From Tuctoria greenei (taxonomy: Eukaryota; Streptophyta; Magnoliopsida; Poales; Poaceae): 64,000 nt of DNA. The notes beneath the pieces were generated by a model, which made no database searches, had not been told where the DNA came from, and worked only from the letters and a program-made list of their open reading frames with translations. The translations under genes and the position numbers were made by a program. Each line of letters opens with the position of its first letter. The first letter of the stretch is position 1. This document shows positions 1 to 11,349 of the stretch, piece by piece. Where the stretch lies: positions 1,385,644-1,449,643 of the forward strand of contig JAYESD010000007.1 of assembly GCA_036927565.1 (NCBI GenBank), written 5' to 3'.

Positions 1-388
1 CAATGTATAGTCTTCTTCGTCTCATCCTAGGTCCGCCCCCTACTGCTTAAAATGGCATCGGTGCCTTTGCAAGCTGCATCTTGTTGCTCACAACCATGGA
101 GCAAAATACCAATGGATAACGGCACCTGCCGATTCTTCCCGATACTGAAACACATCAGTAGTAAGTACTACGACCGTGATTAGCAGACCCTGAAATCGAG
201 AGCCAATCAGACGAGTGCTTTTATCCAAATCTCTTTCTTATTCCTCGTGGAGCGCGCACACGTCACAGTCATCACCCACCTCGGTGTTATCGAAGGAACC
301 GATGGAGCTCAGCGATAAACAGGCTGCATGTTACCAATTTGCCCCCACTTTTTTGTCTGAAACGATAAATAAAAAAGAACAGACGGAG
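1..388. other. No recognisable gene; upstream flank
   Basis: I see no coding potential or repeat that I recognise here. The only open frame (about 215-421) has no conserved features and runs into an AT-rich stretch. The segment probably holds upstream promoter sequence of the transaldolase gene that starts at 558. Confidence 0.4.
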
Positions 389-389
389 T

Positions 390-402
390 ATTATTTATAT
401 AG
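390..402 (+). promoter_or_regulatory. Putative TATA box of the transaldolase gene
   Basis: A TTATTTATATAG motif lies about 155 bases upstream of the transaldolase ATG. Initiation about 30 bases downstream would leave a leader of about 125 nt. The flanking sequence is AT-rich, so a chance match is possible. Confidence 0.35.
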
Positions 403-557
403 TTTAGAACAAAAAATTTAATATAAAATAAATTAAAAATTTTGTTTCAAAAAAAAACAAATAATTTGCTCTGAAGAGAGTAGTTATCTCTTGATACCTC
501 CGCTGATACCTCTCACTCACGGTCTCCACCGACTCCGAATCTCCGATCCCAGCTTCC

Positions 558-3500
558 ATGGCGCTCTCCGTCTCCACGCCCACCTCCTCCTCCTCGCTCC
601 TAGCACCCTCCCGCCAGGTACCTTTTTTTCTCTCCGACGGGATCTCATTTCCACGATCTGGCGGCTGGCATCCGTTCGCCCATCTCACACCCGTACTCTA
701 CTTCTGCAGCTGCTCCAGGTCAGCGGATGGAGTTCAAGGTCGGCTGCGCCCGCGACTTCCAGGCTCCGGAGGACGGGTCTAGTGGTGGCGAGGGCCGCCG
801 CCGGCGGCAACGCCCCAGCTTCACCCGTCGGCGGTTAGTACGACGGGTCATCTTCGATCGCCTTCTTCCCTTGCCCGGCTGTTAGTTTCTCGGGTAAAAA
901 AAAAATCGTCGTGGTACTACGCGGTGATTGATTCTCGAAACCTCTTTGCGGCTGGGTGTAGAGTTCGTCACCGAGCTCGACGCGGTTGCTGGCTTCAGCG
1001 AGATCGTGCCGGACACCGTCGTGTTCGATGATTTCGAGAAGTACGACACAGTTGTTTCTTCCCATCGTTCTGTTGTCTTTTCGCGTTGACTTTGTACGGT
1101 TTTTTTTCTCTTTTTTACCACGGTTGACACGTTGCTCTGTTGTGAGAAATTGCAGGTTTGCACCGACGGCAGCCACCGTGAGCTCATCGCTGCTGCTTGG
1201 GATCGCAGGTCTCCCGGATACCAAATTCAAGGTGAGGAGCTGGCGTTGGTGCTATCGGAACGTTTAGTTATAATCAGTTACTAATCTTGCACCGCTGGAA
1301 GATTGACTCGGTTGCTGTTCGGGCTATTCAACTGTTGCAGAGTGCTATAGATACTGCCCTAGCCGATGGTGAGTGCAACGCGTTGCAGAAGCTCGAGGCC
1401 CGGATGTCCTGTTACCTTACCAAGGTTTGGCATATCACGTTTTGTTCTCAGTATTACCACCTCTGTGGATTGGCAGTCCGAGAGTTTCTGCTTGTCTAGG
1501 AGCTGAATTGACAGGAAATTTTGACAGGCCCTGGCAAATGTTGGAGCTGAACTGGCTAACCAAGTCCCTGGACGTGTCTCCACTGAAATAGATGCTCGCT
1601 TGGCTTATGATACACAGGGCATGATCCAGAGGGTATGAGCCTATTCCTTTTGCTTTCCATCTTGCATGAGTTTGAGTGTAATGCAATGCTGCACCTTATG
1701 CAGCTAGTATAGTTTACATAGGAGGTATGTGCGGAATTTTGTGAGCGTAATTCAGAAGATCCTTCGAATAATGCCTGCATGTTAGCTTTCTTGGTGGCTG
1801 ATCTAGTTTAGCACCAGCAACTTAGCACTTCTATGTGCACAATAGTGATAATCAGAATCTCTATTCTTTTATGGTGCCAATATATATATTTTATTTGCAA
1901 ATTATGCACAGTGGTAGCTCTTCAGTCTGCACCATCAAGGTCAAAGGAAAAACTTTTTTGTGGGTAACTTCCAAAGAGGGCCGAGTTGATGAAATGCAGT
2001 GAGGACGTATCAGCTGTAGCCTGAAGGTTACCAGGATCAATATTTTGATGAGTACTACTTAGTAGTACGGAGTTATTTTTTATGCCTGTGAATCACTTCT
2101 CTGTTATAACTTATTTTCATCCCATTATTGCACAATAAAAGTTGATTAGTAATCATTATGGTACATTTAGTGTTTTAAAGTAATCATTATGGTACATTTA
2201 GTGTTTTAAAGTAATCATTATGGTACATTTAGTGATTAGTAATCATTATGGTACATTTAGTGTTTTATTTTCACCTGACAAGGATCTATTTTGCGCGAGC
2301 ACTGTGTAGGTCAAGTAACAACTGAGCTTTAGCTTGATACTCCATGTTTCCATTGTAATGTGTAGTATGTAGTGCTCAACTTATTGAACAGTGAACATGC
2401 ATCGCTACTGCAATGAACGTGATGGTTTGAATTTAACAAAATGGCTGTGATTACTTCACAACCAAATGTAATGACTTGTTAAGATTGTGCTTTTCTGTAG
2501 AACATATCTTTAAATGATGTTGCACTTGTTCAATTGCTTTGCATGCCTTTTCATTGCTGTCATCTTCGGTTTGTCAAACTACCTCAGGGCTACTGTAGTA
2601 CTGATCAATATTCCTGACTCCCCTTGCCCGGTTGAAAACATTGGCTTCAGTTCTAGTAGGGATGGCAACGGGTCGGGTTCGGGTTGGGTAGAGTAAAAAC
2701 CCGACCCGGATTGAAACTATGCGTGGGTAAATTCCGTACCCAAACCCGTACCCGTGGGTACATTTTCATACCCGAACCAGTACCCGACGGGTTTCGTGCG
2801 GGTTTTGGTTACCCGTCGGGTATCTCAAACCGTTAAAAAAAATCAATTGCGGATCTGACGGCGGACTGGTCCAGGGCGACGGTGCTGCGGCGTCACCCTC
2901 ACTCCCTCTGTCCCTCAGGGCGACGCCGGCGAGGGGAGGCCGGGAGGCGAGGTGGCGGCGGACTCGACCAAGGGTCAGAGTCGGAGGGGACAACGGACGC
3001 GAGAAGGACAATGATGCGTTGAGCGCGCCACTGGTGAGGGACTTTTGAATGCCCTCTTAGAAAGTGAAGTGGTGAGTCTGATGGGCGGCGGGCGGCGACG
3101 GAGTGCTTCGGGGAAAGGGCGTTGGGCGATGCCCGCGGGGCCGCGAGGGGAAGACGGGGTGGCGGCAAGCGAAGGGCGTTGGGCGACACCGTGGGGGTCG
3201 GGGGAAGGCGGAGCGGGATTGGGAAGGGCGACGAACTGAGGCGACTCTAGGGTTGGGGTGGATTCTGGTTGCGGCGCTCGGTGCCTCGGTGTGCGGGCCG
3301 TGGAGTGGAGGGCGCGACGGGTGAGTTCTGATGTGCCCTGCGCCGGTTAGGGTTATTCAGTGGACTGGGCTACTTTTAGTGGACTGGATTTAAGGAATCG
3401 GGTAACCTGTCAGGTACCCGCGGGTAAGAAACCAAACCCGTACCCGTACCCGAAAAATGTCGGGTCGGTACGGGTTGTACCCGCGGGTAATAATATCTAC

Positions 3501-6158
3501 CCGTACCCGTCGGATGCAATACCCGACGGGTACCAGAACCTGCGGGGTACAATTGCCATCCCTGAGTTCTAGTTATTCCACTTGTCAGACTTTGGTCCTA
3601 TTGTCACTTTTCAACTGAAGTGCCTATTTGATGTTTATGATAATTGTTCCTGAAGCTGAAGACAAGTCTATAAGACATTTGTTATCTGAATGTCAGTGTT
3701 CAAAGATTTGTCTTATCCATATCTGCTTGATGCTTGTGACTAAACATGGACGTTGTGATCCCATCAATGACCATTGACATAAATTTATATGCTCCCCATT
3801 CACAGTTTCATAAAAAAATTAGTATTTTATTCAGGTGCATGAACTGTTGAATCTATACAATCAGCATGATGTCTTATCTGAACGCCTATTATTCAAAATA
3901 CCAGCGACATGGCAAGTAAGTATGCTATGCACTACTCTGTATTTCTGCTTGGATAGTACATGTTGTCTGTATAAGCCATTCATTGTTAACTTATTTACAA
4001 TTAGGGCATAGAGGCTTCAAGGTTGCTTGAGTTGGAAGGGGTTCAAACACATTTAACACTTGTTTACAGGTATTATACCTTTTTTATTTTTTATTCTGTC
4101 CTGATCATATTGCTTGTAGTGGGAAACTGTAGAGGTTTTTTTTTTTTTTTTCATTTTGTCCTCACGTCCAGTATTTGGCAAAGTTTGGGTGCTTAGGTAG
4201 GGGTACCTATTTGGAGAAGGACTGCATCTAATACCTGGCAATAGAACTGAAGGTGGCCAAAAGCTGTGACAATCCATTTAGGCTATTTGTCAACATGTTT
4301 ACATCCTGTGCTTTTTCATTAACACAAGTAGAGGTTTTCATGTTGAATCTGTCTTGTGGACTATACTTACTCCATCAGCCTGAGAACAAGTTTACAACTC
4401 AGGGAACTGCACATTTGCAGGTGCACTTAGCGTTGCAATTTATGCAAGATGAGATGATGGTGACTTCTGAGAACGGTGTTGGATATGGAATTAGTGTTGC
4501 AGTTTAATAGTTTATACAGGATGCATGATGGCAATATCTGAGAGTGGTTTTTGATATGGATCTTAGTGTTGCAAATTACACAAGACGATATCAACCTTGC
4601 AATGTACTGTTGCACATATAGAAGTCTTGAGTCTCCGAACAAGTAGTTAATAAGAGAGACCTTATGTACAGCTTTTTTGGTGACTGATAATTCTTCTTAC
4701 AGTTTTGCACAAGCAGCCGCGGCAGCACAAGCTGGTGCATCTGTTGTACAGATATTTGTGGGTCGGATTCGGGTAAATTCATTTAGACGTTTTTCTTTTT
4801 ACCATGATCTAGCGCTAAACACACAATGCTGTCCTAACCACACATAATACATATCCAGGATTGGGCGAGAAATCATTCGGGTGACCCAGAGATAGATGAA
4901 GCTTTGAAGAAGGGAGAAGATCCTGGGCTTGCTTTGGTTAGTACACTTAAATTTTGACATGTATTATATCTGCATAATTATATCAATACAAACTGATATA
5001 TAAAAGCAGGAGTTGCTTCACTTCACGGGCTTCGACAGTTTTGGCACATTTTAGTCACTACATGCAACCCCCCCCCCCCCCCCCCCCCACCTAACAACCA
5101 CCTAAAAAATAAAATAAAAAAAGAGAGAGAGAGAGAGAAAAGAAAGAAAAGAAGGACAATTCCAAGGTCTTGCAAAACTGTCAGGAACTTGTTTTTTGTG
5201 TTATATGTACCCTGTTTTTTAGCACTTGTAAGATTCCGTTATCTGATTCATAATATTATCAATTTTAAGCAAATCATGTGTTGGCCTGCCAGTTTTCCAT
5301 ACAATAATTCATGGAATTGTTTTAATCTACAAGAAATATAGATATACTCCCTCCGGATCTTTTTATTTGTCACAGGCTAGTTCATTTTTAAATTTTTAAA
5401 CTAACCAGTAACAAATAAAAAGATCCAGAGGGAGTATCATATATGTAAGGGTTAGTACTTGGAATAGAGTAATAGACAACAGTTCACTTAAGAACTTGTG
5501 CATGCCCTTAACACGCTGATTCTCTCCATGTTGTGTTGACTTACATTTTCTGCTTGTTAAGCTAGAATTATGATTGTGAATTACAATGCAGGTGGAGAAG
5601 GTGTATGCCTACATTCACAGAAATGGATATAAAACGAAGTTGATGGCTGCTGCCGTACGGAACAAGCAAGATGTATTCAGCCTCCTGGGGTACATTCTTG
5701 TTACTTCTTTTTGCTAGTTTCAAGTGTAAGTTCACAAGTCACGGGTGTTATTGTGTTAATATGGAACTGATGGTTTTTAATTGTTAGGATCGATTACATC
5801 ATTGCACCTCTAAAGATACTGCAGTCTTTGGAAGAATCTGTCACTGATCCTGACGAGAAGAAGTACGGTTATGTCCCAAGGTTAACTCCTGCTATTGCCA
5901 AGACGTACGACTTTACTGAAGAGGAGGTGTGTCTGCTTGTTCTGGATCTCGTGCCAAATTTTATGTCTGAACCCTAACGATACGGTGACCAACAATGAAT
6001 GATGCATTCAGATTGTGAAGTGGGACCAGTTGAGCCTAGCAGCTGCGCTGGGACCAGCTGCTGAAGAGCTGCTTGCATCCGGATTGAAGGGGTACGTGAA
6101 CCAATCACGCCGCGTGGAGGAGCTCTTCGGGAAGATCTGGCCACCTCCCAATGTTTAA
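558..6158 (+). CDS. Transaldolase, plastid-targeted (13 exons, 398 aa)
   Basis: Transaldolase of the non-oxidative pentose phosphate pathway; it transfers a dihydroxyacetone unit between sugar phosphates, here probably in the plastid. Exons: 558-617, 719-833, 962-1040, 1156-1231, 1341-1424, 1528-1632, 3835-3915, 4005-4069, 4703-4772, 4859-4936, 5592-5689, 5788-5926, 6012-6158. All junctions are GT-AG and phases close to 1197 nt. The first ~65 residues are Ser/Ala/Arg-rich, like a transit peptide. Family motifs follow in order: SEIVPDTVVFDDF, LLLGIAGLPDT, the Schiff-base lysine (about K194) in LLFKIPATWQG, FAQAAAAAQAGA, VGRIRDWARNHSGDPE, YKTKLMAAAVRNKQD, and the C-terminal VEELFGKIWPPPNV. The start was chosen because it is the first ATG and begins the transit-like region. 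Intron 6 (2.2 kb) carries a tandem repeat and a hAT-type element; intron 10 carries a Stowaway MITE. Nothing suggests loss of function. Confidence 0.95.
2143..2268. repeat. 31-bp tandem repeat, about 4 copies
   Basis: Inside intron 6 of the transaldolase gene a unit containing AATCATTATGGTACATTTAG recurs four times. The outer copies have a GATTAGT variant at the junction and the two middle copies a TTTTAAAGT variant. Copies are almost identical, so the array is young or homogenised. Confidence 0.85.
2657..3564. mobile_element. Non-autonomous hAT-type DNA transposon in intron 6
   Basis: The 908-bp element starts TAGGGATGGCAA and ends TTGCCATCCCTG, a 12-bp terminal inverted repeat with one mismatch at the outermost base. 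It is flanked by a perfect 8-bp direct repeat AGTTCTAG (2649-2656 and 3565-3572), the target-site size of the hAT superfamily. Both ends carry dense subterminal CGGGT/ACCCG motifs, often as TACCCG with CGGGTA. The GC-rich interior has open frames on both strands but none resembles a transposase, so it is probably mobilised in trans. Confidence 0.85.
5068..5089. repeat. Poly-C tract with adjacent GA-rich tract
   Basis: A run of about 21 C lies in intron 10 of the transaldolase gene, followed within 60 bases by an A/GA-rich low-complexity stretch (about 5104-5155). The exact count in the assembly may be unreliable. Confidence 0.8.
5347..5434. mobile_element. Stowaway-type MITE in transaldolase intron 10
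   Basis: An 88-bp element begins CTCCCTCCGGATC and ends GATCCAGAGGGAG. The inverted repeat covers about 24 bp with one mismatch, and the element is flanked by the dinucleotide TA on both sides. TA target and CTCCCTCC terminus are diagnostic of Stowaway (Tc1/mariner) MITEs in grasses. Confidence 0.9.
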
Positions 6159-7006
6159 AGACGGCCTGCAGCCTTATAGTTCAGTTCCAGCAAAGAGTCA
6201 TAACAACAACAGGCAAGGATCTGCCCTTCTGCTTTGATGAACACTACTGATTCTCTTGCCTGTCATTCTCCCATGTATGTTGTTTCTTTATTTTCGAATG
6301 CGACGCTCCAGCTTTACATTAGCCGTGAGAAGATGTATGTTGGCGATGCCACTTAAATCCTTTGCGCTGGGTTGACCTGGACTTGCAATATATTTCTTGC
6401 AATGCACGTGGGTACGATTTGTTAACTACTTAGTCAGGTTTTATTGTTGGTTTCTTCACACTGGGATGCGTGTTCTTACGGTGCTTTACCCAAGGGTTAG
6501 GCTGCTGGCAGAGTAACTTTTGGGGATGGAAGGAGTATAGCAGTAGCAACAACAACAACAAAAGCTTTGTAAGCATGCCGGACTCAGCTCCTAAGATCGC
6601 CGGCGGCGAGGGTTGTCGAACGAGGGGCCCGAATCCGATATGTTGTTGGATCACATGGGTATGGCCGGAATATCCTTTTTCAGTTATTTTTGACCCCCAA
6701 ATTTTTTTTTTGGAATTCGGTACACTGAACTTCTGCAATTGTGCAACTACACGAACAATACCATGATTCAGACTGGCACATCATACTACCATGCATCATT
6801 CATCACCACACAAGTTGCCTAAACAGAGTATCATCAACTAAGAGTACTCTAGGTAGGACACTCTCCAAAGGTTACTACTGCTGAATGAGCCTATATATTT
6901 TAGTGGCTGTATCCCAAAAAGTCCCAATGACAATGGACAAGGTCCCATCAAACATCAACAAGCATAACAAAACAAACCCCTTAATTAGCTTCTTCCTCTG
7001 AACCGA
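6159..7006. other. Convergent intergenic spacer with two 3'UTRs
   Basis: The transaldolase (+) and XS/XH (-) genes converge here, 848 bases between stop codons. The left part is presumably the transaldolase 3'UTR and the right part the XS/XH 3'UTR. About 6537-6565 holds an ACAACAACAACAAAAGCTTT stretch that resembles the reverse complement of a SINE tail. Open frames at 6430-6766 overlap on both strands and look non-coding. Confidence 0.5.
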
Positions 7007-9644
7007 TCACAACCTCCGACGTTTCTGGGCCTTCCATTGCTTCAGAATATGCTGTATGGCTTCGGTTATGCTGGCTTTCCTGTTCTCTTTGTTGTTCCAG
7101 AGCTCGGAGACCACGTAGCTGCCGCTAGCGTTGTACTCGTTGATCTCCAGCAACGCTGTGGTCACTGCCTTGTAGACCTGTTCGCCGAGCTGCTCCTTCA
7201 AGCTCACCAGCTTCTCGTCACCTTCATCAATGATTTGCTGAACACACATTGCATCTTATTAGTCATTATCTATTTTTATTTTGCATCTGACTAGTGCTGC
7301 GGTTCTGCCATTGTACGAGACGATATGTTACTTTTAGAATGATCGATCAACGCACAAGGATTTGGGGTCTAGAGTTTTATTAGCTTAGACTACATTTATA
7401 TTCATCATGCCGGAAAATTTAAGGCGAGATACTCCATTGAGCATACCTCCGCGGTTGAGCCTGTGGTCACTATCTTGAAAGGATGCCAGTTAGGGTCCTT
7501 CAGGTACTCTTGCCACATGGAGCAAAGCTCAGCTGCTTTCAGTTCAGGCTCAACTTTATACCTTTGTTTGCAAGACTCCAGAAAAGCCCTCTCGTCAAGT
7601 TCCCCCATCCTCTTGATCCCGATGTTGCTACGAGGGCCCAATAAGTCTGCCATACCCTAGGAAATATTTTTTTCTCAGAAGCTCAGGTCTCAGTAAAAGG
7701 ATGGCAACATATAATTTGAATCAGTCCACATCTAAATAAGCTAGGGATGTGCAGGATTTGTGAAGTGAAACTGGGATATCATCGCATTACCGTAATGAGC
7801 TCTTTCTTTGCGTCTTGCAGCTCGTCATTGGTCATCCTGTCCTTGACAATGAGGGTTTGATTGAGAGTTTCGAGATCTTCCATCTCCTCAATTTTTTCAT
7901 TCAGTTCCGCAGTCAGCTCCTCCGAACGCTTCTTCACATCAACACCCTCTCCTTCCATGTGTTTCACCACCTCAAGTTTCCCTTTAAGTTGTTGTATATC
8001 CAACTCGAGCTTTTGCTTTTCATCCAGCTGCCTTTCTAACTGCAGGATCTTCTTCAGTGCAGCCTCGTTCTCTTTCTGTTTGGAGTTAACAACCCAAATT
8101 AAACCCTACGGAACGTGAGAAAAAAACTGAAAGGAAATCAAATAACATCAGCAATAAATGTACTGGTGTGCACACCTTATGTTTCTCGAGAAGCTGTAGC
8201 ACTTTCTCATCAGCTTTCTGTTGCTCCATTCTAGCCATGTTGAGTGAATTATTCTGATCAGCATTCTGCAAGGAAACAAGATCAGAGTTAGAACAAGTAA
8301 AAGTTCATGTCCTCACTGGAAAGACCGTCAGCGTCAAACGCTAATCAGAACAATTTTGAATTGTCACAGAGGAGAGGAGACTGCTTTCAATAAGTAGGAA
8401 TGCCAACTAAAGCAAGTGTAGTAGTACGTCAGCACCTTTTTCCTCTCTTTCTCCAGTTTTCTTCTTTCCATGTCAGTTTGAGCAACTAGCTCGCTTAATT
8501 GCCTCGACCTCCTCTGGATGTTACTCTCTTTCTCTGCCAACTGCTTTCTCAGCTGACGGGTCTCTTGAAAAACTCTCTGCGTATGCTCACGGGCAGCTGA
8601 CTGCATACTTCGCATTTCTGGAGAACGGGCAACAAATAAAAACAAGACGGAGCAGAAACAATCAATCAATCACTGTGGCAAATACGAAAGATTGTATGAA
8701 CGTTCATGAATCTGTAACAGAAGTACGGTCTTCATGAGTCAAGTTCAGAGCGCGTGCGTACCTTCATTGTAGCGTTTGTGCAGCGAATCACTTTCTTCCA
8801 TCGCCCTTTGGAGAGACAGATTGATCTGGTTACACTTGCACTCCAGCTGCTGCAAGTACTCACTTTTAGCCGAAATCTGGTGCGTCAGACTCGCAATCAG
8901 ATTATCAGTCTTGCGGGACATCTCATGCTCCAGATCAGACACCGTTTTCAGGTCACCGTTTTGCGCCAAGAACAGACCGACCGGATCACCCGACTTGTAG
9001 TCTTCTTCTTGCGCCAGCCATCCGTACACACGCTTCCCCTTCCGGCTCGACGACTCCTTCCAATCCACTCTACCCAAGCGTTGCGACTTGAAATGGTTCT
9101 GGAACGCCAAGGCATTCTTGAACCCGATCCAATCCTTGGAGAACCGGACGATCCCTGTACACCCATCGGCAGAGGAGAGAGCGGTAAACTGCAAGGGTTT
9201 GAACTCAGCCAGCCGCTGCATGAGACCGGCTCCACCCCGCTGCGTCTGCTCAACTGGAACGTTGGCGACGACTCCCATCCACGGCCACACGAAGATGTCA
9301 CGGTCCTTCACCGGCTTCGTCGGAGCGTTGTTGTTCAGCGCAGCGGCGGCCTGTCGCGGGCCTGCTGCGTCAAGGTGGTCCTCTTTGAGAAGCTTGGCGA
9401 GGGCCTGGTGGTTCGCCTTCACCTTCGCAGCACGGTTGGACGCGCCCACCCCGGCAGCGTGCTGCAGTAGCTCGTGGTAGCGATAGTCCTGCTTCTTTTT
9501 CCCGGGACAGAACGGGCATCTGAACCTGTCGACGTCCAGCCTCGTGACGAGCTTGCCCGCCTTCAGGTCGGCGTATGACTTGTCGACGTAGTCGTCGATC
9601 TCTGTCTCGCTCAACTCCGATGACTCATCGGAACTGCAGTCCAT
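7007..9644 (-). CDS. XS/XH-domain protein, FDM/IDN2-like (6 coding exons, 626 aa)
   Basis: Homologue of the Arabidopsis FDM1-5/IDN2 proteins, SGS3-related factors that bind RNA and act with the DRM2 arm of RNA-directed DNA methylation in the nucleus. Coding exons in transcript order: 9644-8762, 8617-8436, 8265-8176, 8075-7791, 7656-7447, 7237-7007; all GT-AG, total 1881 nt. Domain order: acidic N-terminus, zf-XS (about 40-86, with CPFC and the following His residues), XS (about 115-230, starting RDIFVWPWMG), a long coiled coil (about 245-480, Glu/Lys/Gln-rich), and XH (about 490-622, with IGIKRMGELDERAF and a basic C-terminal tail). Length matches FDM1/IDN2 (about 630-650 aa). The ATG is preceded by a plausible 3' splice site (CTCTTAG), so the leader is probably spliced. 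Which paralogue it is cannot be decided from sequence alone. Confidence 0.93.
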
Positions 9645-10800
9645 TGCAGACTACCTAAGAGAAACAAGGATATTCTTCAGTCGAGAGTGAGACACATACT
9701 CCCCCTTCTTCCCTAATTAGACAAGTTTTTTTTTAGCTCAAAACTAAACTAAAAATAAAAACTTGTCCTAATGACAAGCTAATGATAGAAGGTTGGGGAG
9801 GAGAGATTATATGCTAATCTCTAGTTACTCGTAATCAGTATCCATGGACCCCCGATTCTATGAAATGGAAGTGGTTTAAGCCATTTCAAACAAACAAAAA
9901 AGGAGTAGTTGAGACATGCAAGGAACGCATAGATGGCAGAACAACAATAAAAGGAGCAAGATCAAACAGCGGGCAATAGGTCATCTACCCTTACCCCTTG
10001 CAGTAACGGGAAACGGCAGTGGGTAGTCGCAGCAGATAGGAGAAATTGATAGATGCAGTAGAACAGCAGTGGCGTAGTAGAACCACCGTGATGAACGACG
10101 AAGCAATACGTCCTGCTTCTTCTGGAGGAACGGGAGCGGAGAACTGACGACGGAGAGAAAAAAGGGAACAGCGGCGATCGAGAAACACGAGGACGGCGAA
10201 TCGGAGCGGCGAAACCCAACCACGTAGGAGATGTGGGGATGGAGGAGAAGTCGGCCGTGGAATGGATTCATGGAACAGCAACAGTACTACGAAACGAGGA
10301 TCAGGACAGAAGCGCGGCCACCGGCATTCCGCTCGGCCATCGGCCAAAAAGCAGAGCAAGAGAGAGGAAGGGGAAGAAGATGAGGAAGCAGGCGAACGAG
10401 AGACGAGACGGCACGGAGATGAGGCGGGTTTCATTTCTCGTGCTCCCGGTGCCTGCCGCTGCCACGAAAGAAGACGAAGAAGAACCGGCCGGGATGATCG
10501 AACGAGCGAGAAAGCGGAGGAAGAAGATTTAAAACAAAAACAAAACAGGAGGAGGGACAGGAGATCGATTGCACTCGCATGCAAGTAAAAAAAAGGGAAG
10601 AACTGACAAGGGAGGGAGGGAGGGAGGGGATCACCACTCACCGGCAAGGCCGAGCAACCGGACTGATGGATGGATGGATGGATGGATTCCTCGGCTCCTC
10701 CTCCTGGTCCTGCTCGTCGAGGAAGGTAGAAGAAGGTCGAGGAGGGAGGCGAAAGGGCGGCGGTGGTTTTACCCCTCGAGTCGCGTGCTGGCGCTCCGCC
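9645..10800 (-). other. Probable spliced 5'UTR of the XS/XH gene
   Basis: On the - strand a donor (CTTGCCG|GTGAGTGGTG, intron starting at 10641) and an acceptor (CTCTTAG|GTAGTCTGC, near 9653) bracket a ~990-base leader intron. The non-coding first exon would be about 10642-10795. Long open frames here on the - strand (for example 9991-11088) are Arg/Ser/Pro-rich and not conserved, as expected from GC-rich leader DNA. Confidence 0.55.
9716..9772. repeat. Short inverted repeat (MITE-like hairpin) in a 5'UTR intron
   Basis: ATTAGACAAGTTTTT on the left pairs with AAAAACTTGTCCTAAT on the right with one or two mismatches, around a loop of about 26 bases. It lies in the proposed leader intron of the XS/XH gene. 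It may be a decayed MITE; a nearby CTCCC and a GGGGAGG further out hint at Stowaway ends, but no clean TA target is seen. Confidence 0.5.
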
Positions 10801-10823
10801 GTTCTCTCTCTCCACCCACCCTT

Positions 10824-10834
10824 CCTTTATATGC
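10824..10834 (-). promoter_or_regulatory. TATA box of the XS/XH gene
   Basis: The - strand reads GCATATAAAGG. Initiation about 30 bases downstream (near 10795) fits the proposed first non-coding exon that ends at 10642. A CT repeat (about 10920-10940) lies upstream, as is common in plant promoters. Confidence 0.55.
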
Positions 10835-11276
10835 CACGCAGGAGCAGGAGCCCGAGCCCCCCAAGCCAAGGCTGCCTGCCCTCTCTGATCTGATCTGACA
10901 GGCCGATCCGCACAACAACCACTCTCTCTCTCTCTCTTCTGTGGGCCGAGGGCCGATGGATCGACGAACGCGTGGGCCCCGGGCAGAGGAGATGCGGTGG
11001 GCCATGGAGAGGTCTCTGCGGCGGCGGGGCCGGCACGGTTGGTTGCCGTTTCCGGAAGCCGCGCGCGGAACTCACATGCCTGCTTCACCGAGCCAGCGAG
11101 CGCGCAGCAGCAGCACTACTGCCCCAGGTGTGTCTTGTTGCGGCTTTGCGTTTTTTTTCTCGCGCGGTGTTGCTTTTGACCGACGTTGCCTTCGCTTTGC
11201 CTTCGTCTTCGTCGCCGTCAGAGCGTGGATTAGAAGCGCGTAATAAACTTTTTATGTTTCGGATCGCCGTCGTCAG

Positions 11277-11349
11277 GCGCCCATGGCCTAATGGATAAGG
11301 CGTCTGACTTCTAGTCAGGCGATTGTCGGTTCGAGTCCCACTGGGCGTG
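11277..11349 (+). tRNA. trnR-UCU: tRNA-Arg (anticodon UCU)
   Basis: The 73-nt gene folds into a cloverleaf. Acceptor GCGCCCA pairs with TGGGCGT, with G at the discriminator position. The D-arm contains TGGCCTAATGGATAAGGC. The anticodon arm TCTGA-CTTCTAG-TCAGG puts TCT in the loop. The T-arm has the TTCGAGT loop. A T-rich run follows within about 30 bases, suitable for RNA polymerase III termination. The T-stem has one C-C mismatch (GTCGG against CCCAC), so function is likely but not certain. No intron is present. Confidence 0.93.

Noticed and set aside
2143..2268. CRISPR-like array
   Set aside because: The four repeats have no spacers between them and lie in a plant intron; it is a simple tandem repeat.
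2766..3324. Several frames on both strands inside transaldolase intron 6
   Set aside because: All lie within the hAT-type element, overlap each other, and have no transposase features.
8754..9470. 238-codon + strand open frame
   Set aside because: It lies opposite exon 1 of the XS/XH gene, whose zf-XS and XS domains are clear; this frame is its shadow.
9991..11088. 365-codon - strand open frame
   Set aside because: It spans the proposed leader exon, leader intron and promoter (including the TATA box) of the XS/XH gene. Its product is Arg/Ser/Pro/Leu-rich without domains, and GC-rich DNA gives such frames by chance.
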